Positions 44,166 through 58,371 of a DNA stretch of 64,000 bases are shown in pieces. The stretch's first letter is position 1; every line of letters starts with the position of its first letter. The notes under the pieces are model-generated. The model was not told where the DNA came from. It saw nothing but the letters and a program-made list of their open reading frames with translations, and did not search any database. Origin of the DNA: Crocodylus rhombifer (taxonomy: Eukaryota; Chordata; Crocodylia; Crocodylidae); assembly GCA_038503035.1 (NCBI GenBank), contig JAVSML010000027.1:1212365-1276364 (forward strand), given 5' to 3'. A program made the position numbers and the translations under genes.

Positions 44166-47051
44166 TTTGTGGCATATTCTTTTCTTGCATGCAACAAACC
44201 AAAATATTTGTCTTCAGAAATGAAAGGATAAAATAGAAAATAAACTAGAGGTGTCTTCTTTTAAATAACTTGGAATCTACTTCAGCAAAAATGTAAATGG
44301 GAACAAGCACATTGAACATGTAAATATTAGAGCAAAACAAGATTTGGGTGGAGTTTTATCTTTTTACAATAAGATGGGCAGAAAAGCAGTTGTGGAAACA
44401 CTATAGATCCAAGATAGAGTCCATGTTATTTTATAAAGGAGAAAGCTGGGGTGCTGATCTATGCTCCACCCAAAAACTGAAAAGTTTTCTAATGATTTTT
44501 AAGGTTGCTTTTATCTCCAAGAAATTAGAGGGAGGTACTCCTGAGCTCTGAAACAGGACTAATACATGTTAGCACCTTAGCTTAATTAAGAACTCTAAAC
44601 TACTAGAGAAAAATCAGATATTTTATATCTACCAGATACTCTGAAAAGTTCATTTAATAAACCTCTCCTTTGCTAAATACATCCTTGTTTGGATGGTTAA
44701 ATAACATCTATATTGTCCTCCAGACAAATGGCCTGGGAGTCAGTGACCCAATATTTCCCCTGTATTTAAAACAAGACATAAATTTAAGAATTAAAGATGC
44801 CAGCATACCAACATGCATACAGATATGCTGGCAGTGAGATGGTCTTGAATGTCCCCTTTTTTAAGATTAATAAAACATTTTTTTGGCTTAGAAACTTATG
44901 ATTCTGTGGTACAAAACTATAAACAATGAGAGGCCATAACTAGATTGAGATTGTAAGGAGATATGCAGTTGTCATGTGCAGGTGGTAACGAACTCTATAT
45001 TTGGACAGAATTTGCTCCTGTGGGAAGAATGAACTAGATTATTTAAATCATTATTCGTGGTCTTGTTTGTTTTTTGAAGAAATAAGAGGAAAAATGATCC
45101 ATTCAGGGAAAATATTAAATCCTGAGCTAATGGGGGAAAAAAACCTGGTTTCTCTCTAATACTTTGGAGCCTGTCTTATATTCCTTCGCATAGACACAGG
45201 GAGAAAATATTATTTGGGGGGCTGAGTGCTACAAGAGCTACAACTCCCATTGTGCTCTGTGAGGTGTGATGCTGAGCAGCACCATGGTGTCACTGGCCAC
45301 AGAAAAAATAGTTTGGGGGGACTAAGACCATTTATGATACTTGCACAAGGAATAAGGGGCAAAATCAACTAGAATTCTCCTGTTTTGCTTTATTGTTCAC
45401 TGCTTCATTTTCCCTTTTTTTATATCATCACACACTATGTTCTAATTTTTTTCAGACTGGTAAAATAGAGAATCTTACTGTACTAGTTTAGTAAAAATTA
45501 TGATTTATATACATGCTGTTTTTATATATATAATTTTTTCTGTTCATTTTCTGGTACTGCTTTGGTGAAAGCTGTAAATGTAACTACAGCTACTACTGTG
45601 ATATATAACATGCTCCCAAATAAAATATACACTTTGTTTTTGGAAGGCCGACTGTGTGACATAGAGTAAGACCTCCTGGGAAGTGTGTCCCACAGAGTGT
45701 CCAGGAAGCGTGGCACCAGGAACTTCCTAGTGTGGCAGACTGTCTCCTGTTATGCCATATATCCTGGAAACTGTATTTCTAGAATAACTTAGTCTATGTC
45801 TCACAAGGTTAGGCCCAGACCCTTGCTAGGGGATTAACACAAGACTCCACACCTACAGTTTTCTGAGCATATGCAAGTGCCAGCCATCTTGGTAGTTGCA
45901 TATCATGCAGTGTCTCCAGGAGCGCTCCTTTTCCAGGGTGGGAAACAGCTTCTCCACTTAAAATATGCACAATTTAGAATTTTAGAAAGCTGACTTTTGG
46001 AGGAAAAAGATGCATTTGTATGTGAGAAAACATGGTGTGTATATATATTCCCCCCCCCACCCCACACACACGTATATGTGTGTGTGTATATGTATAGATA
46101 TAGATATAGATCTATGTGTGTGTATATTCCAACATTTGCACATATGTTATATAAATGTATATTTTATAGGTAGAAAAATATATAAGTCATGCAGTTATAC
46201 ACATACACACACACACACACATGCACGCGCACACACACAGAGCTGTATAGAAGGGCAGCAGATAAATCAGATAAATAAATGTTCTATGAGAGCTTTAACA
46301 AAATCAGATTAAATGCTTTATTTCCGGTCCTAGGGTAGCCATAGAATGCTGTAACTGATACTATAAGCAAAGGGACATTTTGTTAAAATACAGAACATGT
46401 TCTATAAGCTGCATTTCCTAGGAGTAGGAAGGCTAGTTTACCTGTGGTTTTGTGCCTGGAAGACAAATTGGTAGTTAAGAGGCCTGCATTTCTGGAATTT
46501 AAGAAATTAATTCTTCATAAATACTGGACACCGTGCTGGGATGTAAAACCAAGATCTATCAATCTGATCTGTGACCTTTTTGGTGGGCTGAAGAAGAGTC
46601 ATGAACAGCTGGTGCCAATAATTACCAGGTGATGCTTCATTCACATAAGGAGTCATTTCTTCTTGCTTCCGAAGAACATTAGTACAATCTACACTGATGA
46701 AACCATCTTGGAAACGTTACTGTTAGCCAATTATCACCTTCCATTCAGGAACAAGCTCAAGGAGAAACTAGTTTAATACCAACTACACATTTTTGTAATT
46801 GAAGCTAAAACCCTAAACTCAGCACAGCCTGAATTCAGGTCAGGACACAGGACGGAAGCAGCTTTAGTGGTACAGACAAACTTTTGCTGACAATTGATGA
46901 AGAGGAGATGAGTGCTCTTATCCTCTTAGATGCTGTACAGCATTCATAGCAGACTGTTGTTAGCACCACTGTCCACCAGATATTGCTTAGGCACCTTTAA
47001 AACACAATTAAATCTTAAATGGAACATGAAATATGAACAAAGACAACTCAG
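44166..47051. other. Mostly unannotated; microsatellite
   Basis: AT-rich DNA with no gene-like frame. A compound microsatellite spans about 46055-46240: (CA)n, (GT)n, GATATA repeats, then a longer (AC)n tract broken by GCGC. The 100-codon frame at 46010-46312 is made of this repeat. Confidence 0.6.
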
Positions 47052-47622
47052 TGTCCTAAAATTAAATCTAGCTTTATTAATACAACAAATGTCATCTTAG
47101 CAGTTTTTATATACAGAAAGAAAAAAAAACCAGTACAACGATTTCACCCAATCCCAGCTGTTACTTACCTCAGCAGAAAAGGCTGGCCACACAGTTCCTG
47201 GAAGCAAAGGGTGTGTCTTTGGCTGGAATGGTCCAGACAGATGCTGAAAGCTGGATTTATGATGAGGATGGCAGCAACAATGACAACACCATAACTTTCT
47301 TGCTGCCCCCTTTTATGCTTTTCTGTAACTTCACTCCTTTGACGACTCGTTGCTTTTGGATTGGTCTCTCTGCAGTCAGCATACTATCCGTATTTTATCC
47401 TGTCCTGTGCTTTGTTCAACAGACCCATCACAAGCACACCTCTTAACTTGGTCTTTTTCTGGTGTTTTACTTTGGGTATTGTCCATTGGTCTCCCTTATC
47501 ACCTTTCATTAGCATATCCAATCATTTCATCCCTCTTATTCAGCCAGTTAGTGCCAAATTCAGTTAATTTGAGCTAGTAACAAAACTATTACTATGTTGT
47601 GTTAGAAAAACTTCTCACAGTG
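47052..47622 (-). mobile_element. Solo LTR candidate
   Basis: On the minus strand the block starts TGTGAGAAGTTTTTCTAACA, has a TATA-like GCATAAAAGGGGGC (47318-47305) and, about 235 bp further, AATAAA (47078-47073), and ends near ...TTTTAGGACA. Promoter, poly(A) signal and TG...CA tips in the right order suggest a solo LTR, perhaps of the ERV-L kind. No internal region is next to it and no target duplication was seen. Confidence 0.4.
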
Positions 47623-47959
47623 ATAGAAAAGGAAAGAAACATCATGTGAGCAAACTCAAGGACATTAGCTGCTTGCAAGAGGCAAGGCCAGCTGATATTG
47701 CAGACACCAGCAAAATGAAAAGTTCAGTTAATAATGAGGCTATGCAGAAGTTAAACAATGATTAAATAAGGCTGAATATAAAAGATAACTTTAAACAACA
47801 CTGTAATTCACCACTCTGTAAACAGGTGCAACTTCAAAGCATAAAATATGACAAGCTACCCTAACAGCATCAATGTGGCATGGGTCTAAGGAAATATGAT
47901 AAAAGTTCTCCTTGGAGGATCAGAAAATGATTCTCTGTTAATGCACCTCTCATTTGTGA

Positions 47960-48590
47960 AGTCCTAATGAACAGCTGTATGTACATAAATTGGTCAGACA
48001 ACATGGATTCAAGTGCCAGAATGGCTTCACTATTCTTTACCACAGACAAACATGCTACCTCAAAGATAGATCAGTGTTTGAATCATATCAGGTCAAAGGT
48101 AAAGAACAACTGGTTGAAGCTGAATCCAAGGCAGACAATGGTTATCCAGATGGGCAGCAGAAAAGAGGCCAGGAAAAGGGTAAAGAATTTGTACCAATGA
48201 TAAAATCTCCTTTGATTCAAGTCACAAGTCCACAGTTGGTCAATTCAGTTTGCTCTTTAAGAGAGTGCCTAGATTCCTCAATCACACAAAGTTTTCTCAG
48301 AGCAGCAACTACAAATAATGCCTTCTATCTTCTCCAGTCCTCAGGAACCGTGACCATGCCTTACCTAAACCTAACTTCATTTTCTTCTTTTTGAGCATGA
48401 AAGCATCAGCCCATAGTAAATTTGAGCTGATCCAAACAGAGATGATATGTCTCCTCAGCAACTTGGGTATATACAAGCATATGAGATCTTTCCTCTACCC
48501 TCAACTCTGGTTTCCCATGGAAAGCAGAGTCAAGCTTAAGGTCTTAATCCGCACTTCAATACCAGCAAAGGTAAAATAAACCAGCTAAGT
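47960..48590 (+). mobile_element. L2/CR1-clade LINE fragment
   Basis: Plus-strand frames carry the C-terminal half of an L2-like RT: KIDQCLNHIRSKVKNNWLKL followed by NPRQ (47967-48200), ECLDSSITQSFLRAATTNNA (47990-48394) and LWFPMESRVKLKVLI (48391-48579). These three stretches occur in this order in L2-type proteins, there as '...NWLKLNPDKTEVLL', the LD-S-x-x-F region and 'LHWLPVEFRVQFKVL'. It is old and split by frame changes. Confidence 0.65.
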
Positions 48591-48599
48591 ACCATCATA

Positions 48600-51500
48600 A
48601 ACATCACCACCTTCTTCTCCAAGTGCAAAATGCAGTTCTTTGACCTCCTTGACATAAACTTCAGGCAACAAGTTAGTGACAGGATGGAAACATAATCAAA
48701 GAACATGGTGAAGATGATGAGTTTTAGATAAAGAATGTCAGGAAGCATGTCAGGAAGAAGCTCAGAAAGAGTTGCAGTCTTACTGCATGCTTTTAGCAAA
48801 AAACTAAATTATCCATTTAGTTATTTTGTTATATATATCAATGGAGCCCTATATTTTATTATATCTATTACTGTTCATTACATTGTATTTTTTCAGTTAA
48901 ATCTGTACAAAACCTACCACTACTACAGCTGATTGATCGTGTGAATTCCTGTAGTACATGCATGATGTTGTTTACAATAAGATAAACCGCTCTATAATGG
49001 AAAAGCCACTGACAATGAATCACCTACCTAGAGTATATGTGAGATATACAAAGAATCTGTATATTGTTTTTCTTTTTTTGTTTCTCTCTCTGAAACATAA
49101 GTCTTGCTGGATGTTTAACCTGAACAATCAAAACATCACTTAAGCCTCTCTCTTTACTATTTTGATTTTCAAATTGTCAGGCTTGCACACATTTTAATCT
49201 ATATTCATGATCAGTCTGATATTTGACTACCTTGCTAATTTTAGCATCAGTACAAACTTCTTTCTACCATTACTCACGGACTTTTAGGAAAGAACTGAAG
49301 TATTCTGGAAAAAAAAAGTGAAACAGAATACTCAGTGAGAACTTGCAGTGCTTTCCTTCTTGATTTATAAGTTTTGGTATAGGACTGTAAATGTTAGACA
49401 TCTGTACTATTTCCATTTCCCAAGCAGTAACTAAAATTGTTGATGAAGTTGAACTTCACATTCAGTTTAGATTTCCCAAAGTAGTGAAACCCTGCCAGTT
49501 TCTGAATTTTAGCCAGATGTCTTATGTGGCCTGCCCCCAGGATCTGTTGGATTTCTCACTAGTTGCTTTAGGGCAGCCAAAAGTCTATTCCTTTTATGTG
49601 TTAGGAGACTCTGACCTGCTATGATCCAGTCCTAACTTGAAAATTGTATGGTTTAGTGCTCACATTTAAATTTGTCCTTCTCATGTCTCAAATAGAGGGC
49701 TGGTAATTTAGGGGGGACTCAATTTCTTTTGTTTATAAGGATGAAAAAGTATAAAGAATTCACAAGCCCAGGTTTTAAAATATTAAGAAACAGGTAAACC
49801 TACACTGAGTTGGAGTTTCACATCAAGAGCAGACACTTGTAAGTAAAACTCTTTTTTATTTAACTTGTGAATAACTTTTCTACAGTTCAGCACCAAAAAG
49901 ATGGTTTATGCATGTTATCTGACCACGTCCATTGCTGAGCAACCAGGGTGTCTATGCAGGGCATGTGATCCATGACTGAAGCATACATTCTGAAACTGCT
50001 CATCTTCGAAATGTATATAAAGACGTAGGGAGACTTTCATGTTGAATATTGCTGTAATATTCTAGTGCCGTTTTTCTATGTATAGATAGATGTGCATCTA
50101 AATTCCTCACCAGGAAGCACAGGAGTGCAAGACAAACAGGCCTGGCCCTTTGGACCTTCCAGAGGGCTTGTAGACATGAAAGAAAACTGATTTCTGAGAG
50201 CTGTAGATGCAAGGAAGAGCATTATCTCATTTTAATAGGTTTTGTAAGCAGTGGAGTTTCCACCATTATTTACTATACAAATACAGAATAAAGCTGATTC
50301 TTGTTTCAAGAAGTTTACAAGTTTTTTTTTCTTAATTTCCCCAGTTTCTATACTGACCAGAGATAACAAGATACCTCCTGTTAGCATGAGTCAGTAGCCA
50401 TTACTCTGCATCTTTACTATGTTGCATTTTAGCACCTGTATATACATGATTTAACACAGTAAAATAAACAGATGGGGGAATCAGGACCACCCCTGTGCCT
50501 GTAGCTGATTTTATTTACTTCTATAGATGCAGATATATGCCGCACAAAAACTTTTGATACAATGACTGAAACAAATGCCATCAATCCTTCTACAGCACCT
50601 CAGTGTAAAGCTATTCTAAAGACCATCATGTTGTTAAGGCCCCAAGGATTCCTCCTGCCAGCTGAGAATACTGCATAAGCTTTTCCCTAGGCCCATCCTG
50701 TTCCTTTCGCTAGGCTGATTCTAGAAGTTAGTCTATGCCAGCAAAGGTTATTTGAAATAATCTTACACTGCCTGAGTGGTGCAAAGCCAGTGGAAGGAAG
50801 GAAGAGGAGAAAGTGACCAGTAGTTCAGCGCTGCTGGTGAAGCCTCAGAAAGGCAGGGTCATTCAGCTATTGTCTCGATTTGCTGAAGGAAAGCTCAGTT
50901 CATTTCATGGTCCTCCTCTGCATCTCTCTGCTGCAATGAAGACTTTTTTCCCCTTTTGAAAAGAAAAGGACCTTACAGAGTTCAGGTGATTTGTTGCTGG
51001 TTGAACTGAGCAGGTGCACAACCAGTGTCATGAGTCTGTTATTGCTAGAGTTGGCAGTGCACCAACTCAGCCAGGCTTCCCTTTTCTCTCCCCATGTTCC
51101 TAAAGTACAGATTCTAGATTTGTTCCCTTTAATTTACATATTTTAGTATTGCATGTTAAATTATAGGATAGCTGATCCTGTTACTTACAATGAACCCATG
51201 TGTTGGGAAAAGCAATAAGAGGGAAGGAAAAACACAGTTGGAAAAGAAGCCCATCACATTGTACTATTGTAAGACTTCCATTGGAAACCATAGAAAAACA
51301 TATATTAAACTGTAAATCTCTCTCACTATAAGGTGTAAAAGCAACACATTCTATTCAACAAAAATGACATATTACATGAACCTGAAATAAATATATTCGA
51401 TATCTTAATCAAAAATATTTACAAATACATACATCAGGTCTGACAAAAATATCAAGGAACTTATATACCATAGACAAGTTTTATAGCCAACCAAATTAGT

Positions 51501-51702
51501 CATGTCGTGCAGGGTCATCATAATTACCCTGCGTGGCAGAGTGGAAGTGTTAGGCAGCTGGTACCAGGCATCACTGGCTTGCAAGAGTCTTCAAGTCACA
51601 AGTTAACTTTTTAACTTACAAGCAAGTTCTGAAAACAATGGATCTATGTCTCCTGATAAGTCTCTGTGCCAGTAATTTTTTGTTAAAATATTAAAGAGGC
51701 TT
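48600..51702. other. No recognisable feature
   Basis: About 3 kb of AT-rich sequence without gene-like frames, recognisable repeats or splice-bounded exons. Confidence 0.45.
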
Positions 51703-52559
51703 TGTGTAACCGGGAACCCCTACCCTGGTTACTTGGAAGGCCAGAATAGATAGAAAACCAAGGGTCAGGCAAGGCAACTAGTGCAGGGACTGGGGCAAAA
51801 GATCCAATCATCCAATGACCAGAAGGAGGCTGGGCTGATGGATACAGTCACAGACAGTGAGCAGGCTGATAGGTTCTGTTTAGTACAGCAGAGAGAGGAG
51901 CTTGAAGGGATGGAGCTGCTGGAGGCAGACACAGTCCCTTACAAGCACTCCTTGAGAGGGCTCTGATGGAAGATAGGGCCTGCAGCCAACACTTTACCCT
52001 GTGGAAGGGAGACTAGCTATTGTGAAGCAGTTGGTTTGTGGTTTATTTTTTGCTGTTATATGTTTTGGACTTATAACTGGATTGTGACTGTAGGGGTGAA
52101 GGAAGCCACAACCAGGGGGTGCTGTGTATGCTTCCTGCAGTAGGTACTGGAAGTCTACCCTAAACTAGAAGGGCAGAGACTAGTGAGGTGAAAGGGGACC
52201 CCCCAGCAAGGAAAGGGAGGCTGCTGTCAAGGGAAGGCTGATATCTGAAGCCTGAAGTCTTGCTAAGGTGGAGGGTATGCTCAGAGAGAAAAAGCAAGGC
52301 TGGGACAGCCCAAACCCAATTGAGGAAGTGCCAGAAACAGCAAAGGACCCAAGGTAGGGCTAGCCTGATCAAGTGGACCGGCATCTAAGAGTTTATGCCC
52401 AGTGCCAGGGACTGTTTCCCCCAACAACTAAGAAAGCAACATCAAAGTCATGGCAAATAAGAGACTGAAGGTGAGGTGGGCTGGATAAGGACTAACAATC
52501 AGGGTGGACCACAATGGGGATTAGGTGCCAGGGTGGCTACCCCCACTTTGGGTACCACA
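51703..52559 (+). mobile_element. LTR-like block
   Basis: A purine-rich, GC-richer block bounded by TGTGTAACCGGGAACCCC at the left and GGGTACCACA at the right, i.e. TG...CA tips. Its layout (GC-rich start, T-rich middle near 52030-52060, purine-rich end) parallels the block at 36486-37394. No primer site (TGG) follows and no duplication was found. Family unknown. Confidence 0.3.
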
Positions 52560-55021
52560 TTTTGTTAGAGAGTCAACTTTCAAACCTCGGGATCATTCAG
52601 TGGGAAGCCTATTCTAAAATGAAAGAAGAGCAGCAGTAAGTAATCTGAATAAGATTCATGTAGTCCCAAACAGTGTCATTTCTGGTAGGTTATAGCTGGC
52701 CAAGATTTACTCATAATAAATGGTTTTGAAATCAGTCCCTGACTTTGTTTGCATTAGAAATGTCATCTGATCCTCAAGCATTTTTCAGACTAGGAGCCAG
52801 ATCATCAGCTGTTGTATAACTGGTGTAAGTCTCTTTACTTTAATGGATCCACTGAAGAAATTTGCCATAGGATGTTAAGGGTGACTTGTTAGCCAATACA
52901 ATAATAACTTAATAGTTAAAACTGACAATATGAATCATTAATACTGATGCACACCTGGGTTGAACCAGAAAGAAAAACCTGTTGTACCTTTTGAAGTCAG
53001 ATGATATTTTTTGGTTTTAGGATTTTAGATTTTAAGTTTGAGGTCTGGATCCAAAACTCCCTAAACTGAGCAATCTTTATGAAAGACAGAATGGGAACAC
53101 CAAATCTGAGATGGCCAGTATGCAGGGAAAACACATCTACTGCTCCTTGCTTCATATTCAGTTGTGCACATTAGCCTTTTAGTAATTAGGATGTGGTCTT
53201 TTAGTAGATCAAACACAACTACTGCCTGAGTCAATAAGACCGATCCAATAAGCATCCCCCAAACCACACTATAGCCTGGACCCTCTTAACTCACTGTGTA
53301 CTCAATACTAATGAAGATCACCTGGTATACACCTTGTAACCTTGTATACTGCCTGATTAAACAAATGAGAATCATCATGTACTGAAGCTGACCCACAAAA
53401 AATCAAAGAATTTTGATTTTTCATGGTTTGACAATTTACAGCAAAAAAATGCTCTTATTCTGCAAATATTTACCTAAAGCAATTTCTTGAAAGTTTGTCA
53501 TTTGTTTCAAAGAAAAATTCTACTGCTTGGTGCTTTTCTTTATTTTGAGGGATTTTTTTGGTAGGGAAGAGGGTGAAGAAAGTTTCTACAATGTTGCCAA
53601 TTACCACCTTTGTGAATTCTCACAGTAATCTGTTTCCAACAGCAAAAACACTTTATTGCCCCCACACAGCCACTATTTTTTCATTTGTTCAATAATTAAT
53701 ATAAATAAGAAATATGATCAAAATGTAATGATTTCTCTAAAAAAAAAATGTTCAGCCATGCCAAATTCTCAATTAACTTATTCAGACTGATTCTAATAAG
53801 CTGAACAACTTGTTTTGGCTGGAGCTATCTTTTTCCATATGGAAGTGCTTGTACTAGCTTTCTTGAAGATTATGCGGTTCAGAGGAGGATGTGGAGAAAA
53901 TCTTGTGTTATTATTTGGGGCATAAATTCACTTTAGATGCTGAGACTTGCTCGACGTTTTGCTTTCAATTATCTTGAATTTTGTGGTACATCTTAACATT
54001 GTGACATCTAAGCCTTTATACTGATAATCAGTTTATACAAGCACAGAGTGTTTAACAGGCTTAAGGATGCACCAAAAGTTTAGATTGAGATCTTGACTAA
54101 AACACACAGCTTTGGAGATAGCGCACACATTTATTTAGAATATCTCTACACTGCAGTCAATTCAGTTGTAAAGTGTAGGGATGTCCAAGCAAGATTTAAA
54201 CTACTTAGTGGGATTCAGTCACAATATAGCTGTAGAAACAGGAACTTGGCATGAGCTAATTTACCCATCCAAACACTGCAAAGTAAAGACGTAATTTCTG
54301 TGAACTTTATAACCAGTGACAGAACAAAGTAAAGATACTTCATTTTTGAATGGTGGAAAATGAACCTATATCACTGATTTTAGTAACTAACAAACTAAGC
54401 CATGTCCATACACCTCTGACAGTGTAATAGAGCTTATGGGCCACTCAGCTGATATTCCTGTGAGACATTAAGACAATTTGTTGTCTACTGTCATCAATAT
54501 TGTACACTGATCCTCCTTTCACATTTAATTTTTGCAGCTCTCATAGAAACACAATGGAGAAATTTGGATGGTTATGCTTCAAGGACAATTTATGAGAAAT
54601 CAGGAACAGATACAGAAAGTCTATTGAAAGAATGCCTTTTTTTTTTTACTGAGCACCAAGGAGTGTCAGAAACATGAGCTTCTGGAGTTATATTAAGTAT
54701 AGCAAACTACATGTGATAAAACAGCAATGTCTTAGCAAATAAATGGATGTTTAGTAATGGAATTAGTAATGGAAGAAATTCAAAAGGATCACAGATAATG
54801 GAAAAATTCCTGATCACTTGGACATTTAGCCAAAGCTTATCTGAAGTATTTGAAAACTTTGGGGCCTATAAAACTGGACAGGAAATCTCACAAAAACAGC
54901 CTCTCGTTAAACCTCCAGTAAACTTTTTCCTTCTTTTAGGGCTAAAAATACTGAGGAGAATTTTCATATGTGCTTAGTGATGACCTAACTTATAAACCTC
55001 ACAAGACAATGGAAACATTCT
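52560..55021. other. No recognisable feature
   Basis: About 2.5 kb of AT-rich sequence; nothing gene-like or clearly repetitive. Confidence 0.45.
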
Positions 55022-55705
55022 CTGTGTGTAGACGAAAGAAGGGCCGTGTGTGCCCGACACTTTAAAGCAGGCTAACTGCTTTTGCACCACTTTAATGATG
55101 TCGGTGTTTGCACACTTTGGCAGTGTACTGCACATTAATTCCAGCCAGTGTAGGAAATTCAGCGGCACAATGCACCTTAAATGACCTGAGGTGCAACAAA
55201 CTAAAACTCCTTCAAGAAGTTCTAGTTTGCTGCCCCTCCAGCCACGGAGCGAAGTACCAGACTCTGTGCAGATCCACAGCTCTGCAGGAAGCCCTGCAGG
55301 TAGCCTGGCAGCAGCCCAGGAAGGCAGGCTGTGCCCAAGAAAAGTGGCAAGCCCGATTTTTAATTTTCCCCCCACCACTGGAGCCTGTCTGCCTGCTTGA
55401 GCTGCACGGGGGCCTGATGCTTCCCTCCACTGCTGTGGTGCCCCCTGGGACCACCCAAGCTGGGTGCCTGCAGGCAGGTGCCACCTGGGGAGACTGCCAC
55501 TGTTGTGGAGGGAAGCACTAGCCCCGCCGCAGCTTAGGGACCACTATGCCTGCTGGCAGCTCACCCTCCACTCCCTGCCACTGGAGAGGTAGGTAAATGC
55601 AGGGTGTGTGCATGACATAGGGGTTTACTTTGTCTTAAATTGAACCGGTCGGTTTAAAAACCCACCACTTCAATTTAGGGCCCCCATTTCCTCTACACAT
55701 GCCCA
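55022..55705. mobile_element. MITE with 'tgtgtaga' ends
   Basis: The left tip TGTGTAGACGAAAGAAGGGC and the right tip, read inward, TGTGTAGAGGAAATGGGGGC form an imperfect terminal inverted repeat. The interior is GC-rich, with a 137-codon plus frame and a 134-codon minus frame that overlap each other and share no protein motif, so both are taken as chance. It resembles the other 'tctacaca' elements of this window only at the tips. Confidence 0.5.
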
Positions 55706-57169
55706 TTGACTTCAATAGGAACTAAGGCCAGTGCTGAGAGTTCATTTCTCTTCATATTCTAATTAGTTCCCCAGCAAAAGCATAAGACAGCAGAGCTGTT
55801 CTCATTCATGTTAAAATGGTTCTTTTGATTGTGACCTGAGAAAAGATTATCTGGTAAATAAGTATTGTATTTTGAATTGTCTCCATGCTGGCTGCGTCTG
55901 CAATGCATTCCCAGAAAATTTGGAACACATTTAAAGAAGCATTTAAGGTGACTTTTGTACCTTTACCTTAATGAAAAAAATTAATTAAATTTGAAAAGTA
56001 AGTCTGATTAAAGCATACTGGTAAAAACTCACTGGCTTGCAGAATATACTGAAGTTCTACTTGAAGGCAGCTTTTGTTGTAGGAGTGTTGCAAGTGTTGC
56101 AGTGCTGAAGGAAGCTATCTCAAAATGATAATGACTTTCTTTTAGGTCCTGCTTTATTTTCCTGTAATTGAGAGACAGTAGATATGAGGAAAAGGTCAGA
56201 GTTGTCACAGGTGTGCATACTGACAGAAAGAATCTCTTCTGATGTCCTAAATAAATGCTATGGAAGGCAGAGTCAGATGTCTACTGTACAAAAGTAAAGA
56301 GAATCTCCAGATGGAAGTACTTGACCAATGCTTAGAGCCATTCAAGAATCAATGGAATATTTGAAAACAGAAGCCAGCAAATGCCTCCAGGACTAAATAT
56401 AGGGCAGGACCAATTTGGAGAAAATGAGTCTACAGCACTGATTGAGGATGGGATGAGGGAAGAAGATAAGTTTTATATTAACTTAACAAAGTCAGTTAAA
56501 AAAAGAAGTCATGAACAATTCCTAAGACATTCAATTCTAGCAGATTTTAAAGCTAAATATATGGATTTGCACATCAGTTTACCTAGGGCTAAAGTTAGGA
56601 GGTGAAATCAAGAGTGTAGACAGAAGTGCAGCTCCCAGCTGTAATGCAGAATGATTTCTGCAAAGCATTCAGAGTTACCCTGAACAAACAGAATTTCACT
56701 GTTGGTCCAGGCGGTAGGGGCATAGATCTAGCTGGAGGCTGCAGCCAGGTTCCCACAGCAACAGCCAGTGCTCTTTGCCCGTGCTCCCTCATTTCAGAAT
56801 GGGAGGGGGGAAAAGCTAAGGGAGCTCATTCTTGGGGCTCCCCAGCTGATGCTAAAGGTGAACTGGAGCCCCCCCCACCTCAGGGGGGGTTGCAATACAG
56901 GGGACAAGAACAGTCCCAGGCCAGAAACCTCCAGAAGCCCCTGCTAGGCAGAGGCTTCCGAGCAGAGTCTTCTGGCTGGGGCTCAGGATGAGGGGGACTG
57001 GAGGAGGGGCGGGGCCAAGCTGGACTTGCTGCTGTGGCTGTTTAGTTCTGCTGCTGCCTCTCCTGGGTCCTACTGCCCCTAGCTCCTATCATCTTTGACA
57101 GGCAGTCAGGGACAGATAAATATTAATTTTTCTAAATTTTTTGGGGCCCCATGAGGGAGACAGAATGGA
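55706..57169. other. Unannotated
   Basis: AT-rich to 56600, then a GC-rich patch (56620-57060) whose 121-codon frame shows no family motif. No transposon ends were found for the patch except a possible right tip at 57170-57226. Confidence 0.35.
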
Positions 57170-57226
57170 CTGGTGGGCTACATCTGGCACATGGGCTGTA
57201 TTTTGCCCATCCCTGCCATAGAGCTT
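57170..57226. repeat. hAT-like right tip
   Basis: ACATGGGCTGTATTTTGCCC followed by ATCCCTG resembles the right end of hAT elements with CAGGGATGGGCAA tips. A matching left tip was not found, so the GC-rich patch to its left may or may not belong to it. Confidence 0.3.
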
Positions 57227-57458
57227 GCAGTGTTCAAATATAACATCAAATTTCGGTTAGGGTATGTAAACTATGCTGTCTACATCTGCATCTAACATCA
57301 GTTCAGTGGAGTGTGGCTATCCTCCAAGGGTACAAATGTCACAAAAGCAGTATATGAGCAAGGTGAAGAAGACTTCAGTTATCTACACTACTGGATATCA
57401 TTGCAGTTCAGAAGCCAAACAGCACTTACAAGAGGCTTGAAATAGTAAAGTATCTGAT

Positions 57459-57500
57459 ATTCTTAACGCAGTGATACTTATTCTTAACGCAGTGATACTT
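57459..57500. repeat. Perfect 21-bp tandem duplication
   Basis: Two identical adjacent copies of ATTCTTAACGCAGTGATACTT (57459-57479 and 57480-57500, shown here to 20 of 21 bases plus the final T). No decay between copies, so the duplication is recent. Confidence 0.9.
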
Positions 57501-58371
57501 CCTATTAGTTCAAATCCACATCATGTACAGGTCAGACTACCCACTTCCAATAGGATCCTCTTGGAAATGTTCTTTCCCAATATTGTCACCATGAGAGAGA
57601 ATGCACTCATAACCAAATGTTTTTGTGCTATATGGTTTATTCATTCGTATCTGCTGGTCCTCTCCTACTTGCTAGTGTAGAGCTAGGACAGGACACTGTC
57701 TACAGTCGGCTCCACATATCCCAAAGCTTCTGGCTCCTTTTGCAATATTGTACATCCCAGAGAATAAGTAGGGAGTAGGCTATCCTTAGCCCTGCAAAGG
57801 GAAGAAGAGGTTTGTTATATCCTTCCACTACCCAGAAGTAACCACGAAAAGGCTAGACCAGATATAGACTTCTGAAAATTCTAAGGTGTTTGGAGTAGTC
57901 AGACTCAAGACACAGGGCTACTGCTGCCATACATGGCACAGTGTTGTAGTTAAATGAGGGATTTCTTTGGATTAAATTTGCAGGCAACACCAATATGAAA
58001 GGATTTACAAAGCCAGTTCAAGAGAACCATCTAGCACAGAAACTGGAGAAACCAGGTAGGTGCTATAGACGGTAAAGCTGTTGACAGACATGAAAACAAA
58101 ACAAAAAAACCCAGTGCTTTACCAGAAGAAGAAGTGCACTAGTTCAACCCAGCTCCCCAGCATCTAAAGCTGATTCAATCTTCTATTAGATAAAAATGCC
58201 CAAAAGACTGGTTGAAGTGCACTCTATATAGATGTTGTGCAACTCAGGTCAGACTAACACAATGCCTCTTCTGGGCTTATGCTGCACTTGGTGTAGGGGC
58301 ACACTGAGCTTAAAGTAAAGCATTTTTGTTTGTTTGTTTTTCATGTCTGTAAGCAGCCTAAGTGACTAACC
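57501..58371. other. No recognisable feature
   Basis: AT-rich sequence without gene-like frames or clear repeats. Confidence 0.4.

Noticed and set aside
46010..46312. 100-codon plus-strand frame
   Set aside because: Encoded by CA/TG microsatellite sequence.
55108..55521. 137-codon plus-strand frame
   Set aside because: Lies wholly inside the inverted-repeat element at 55022-55705 and overlaps a minus-strand frame of similar length.
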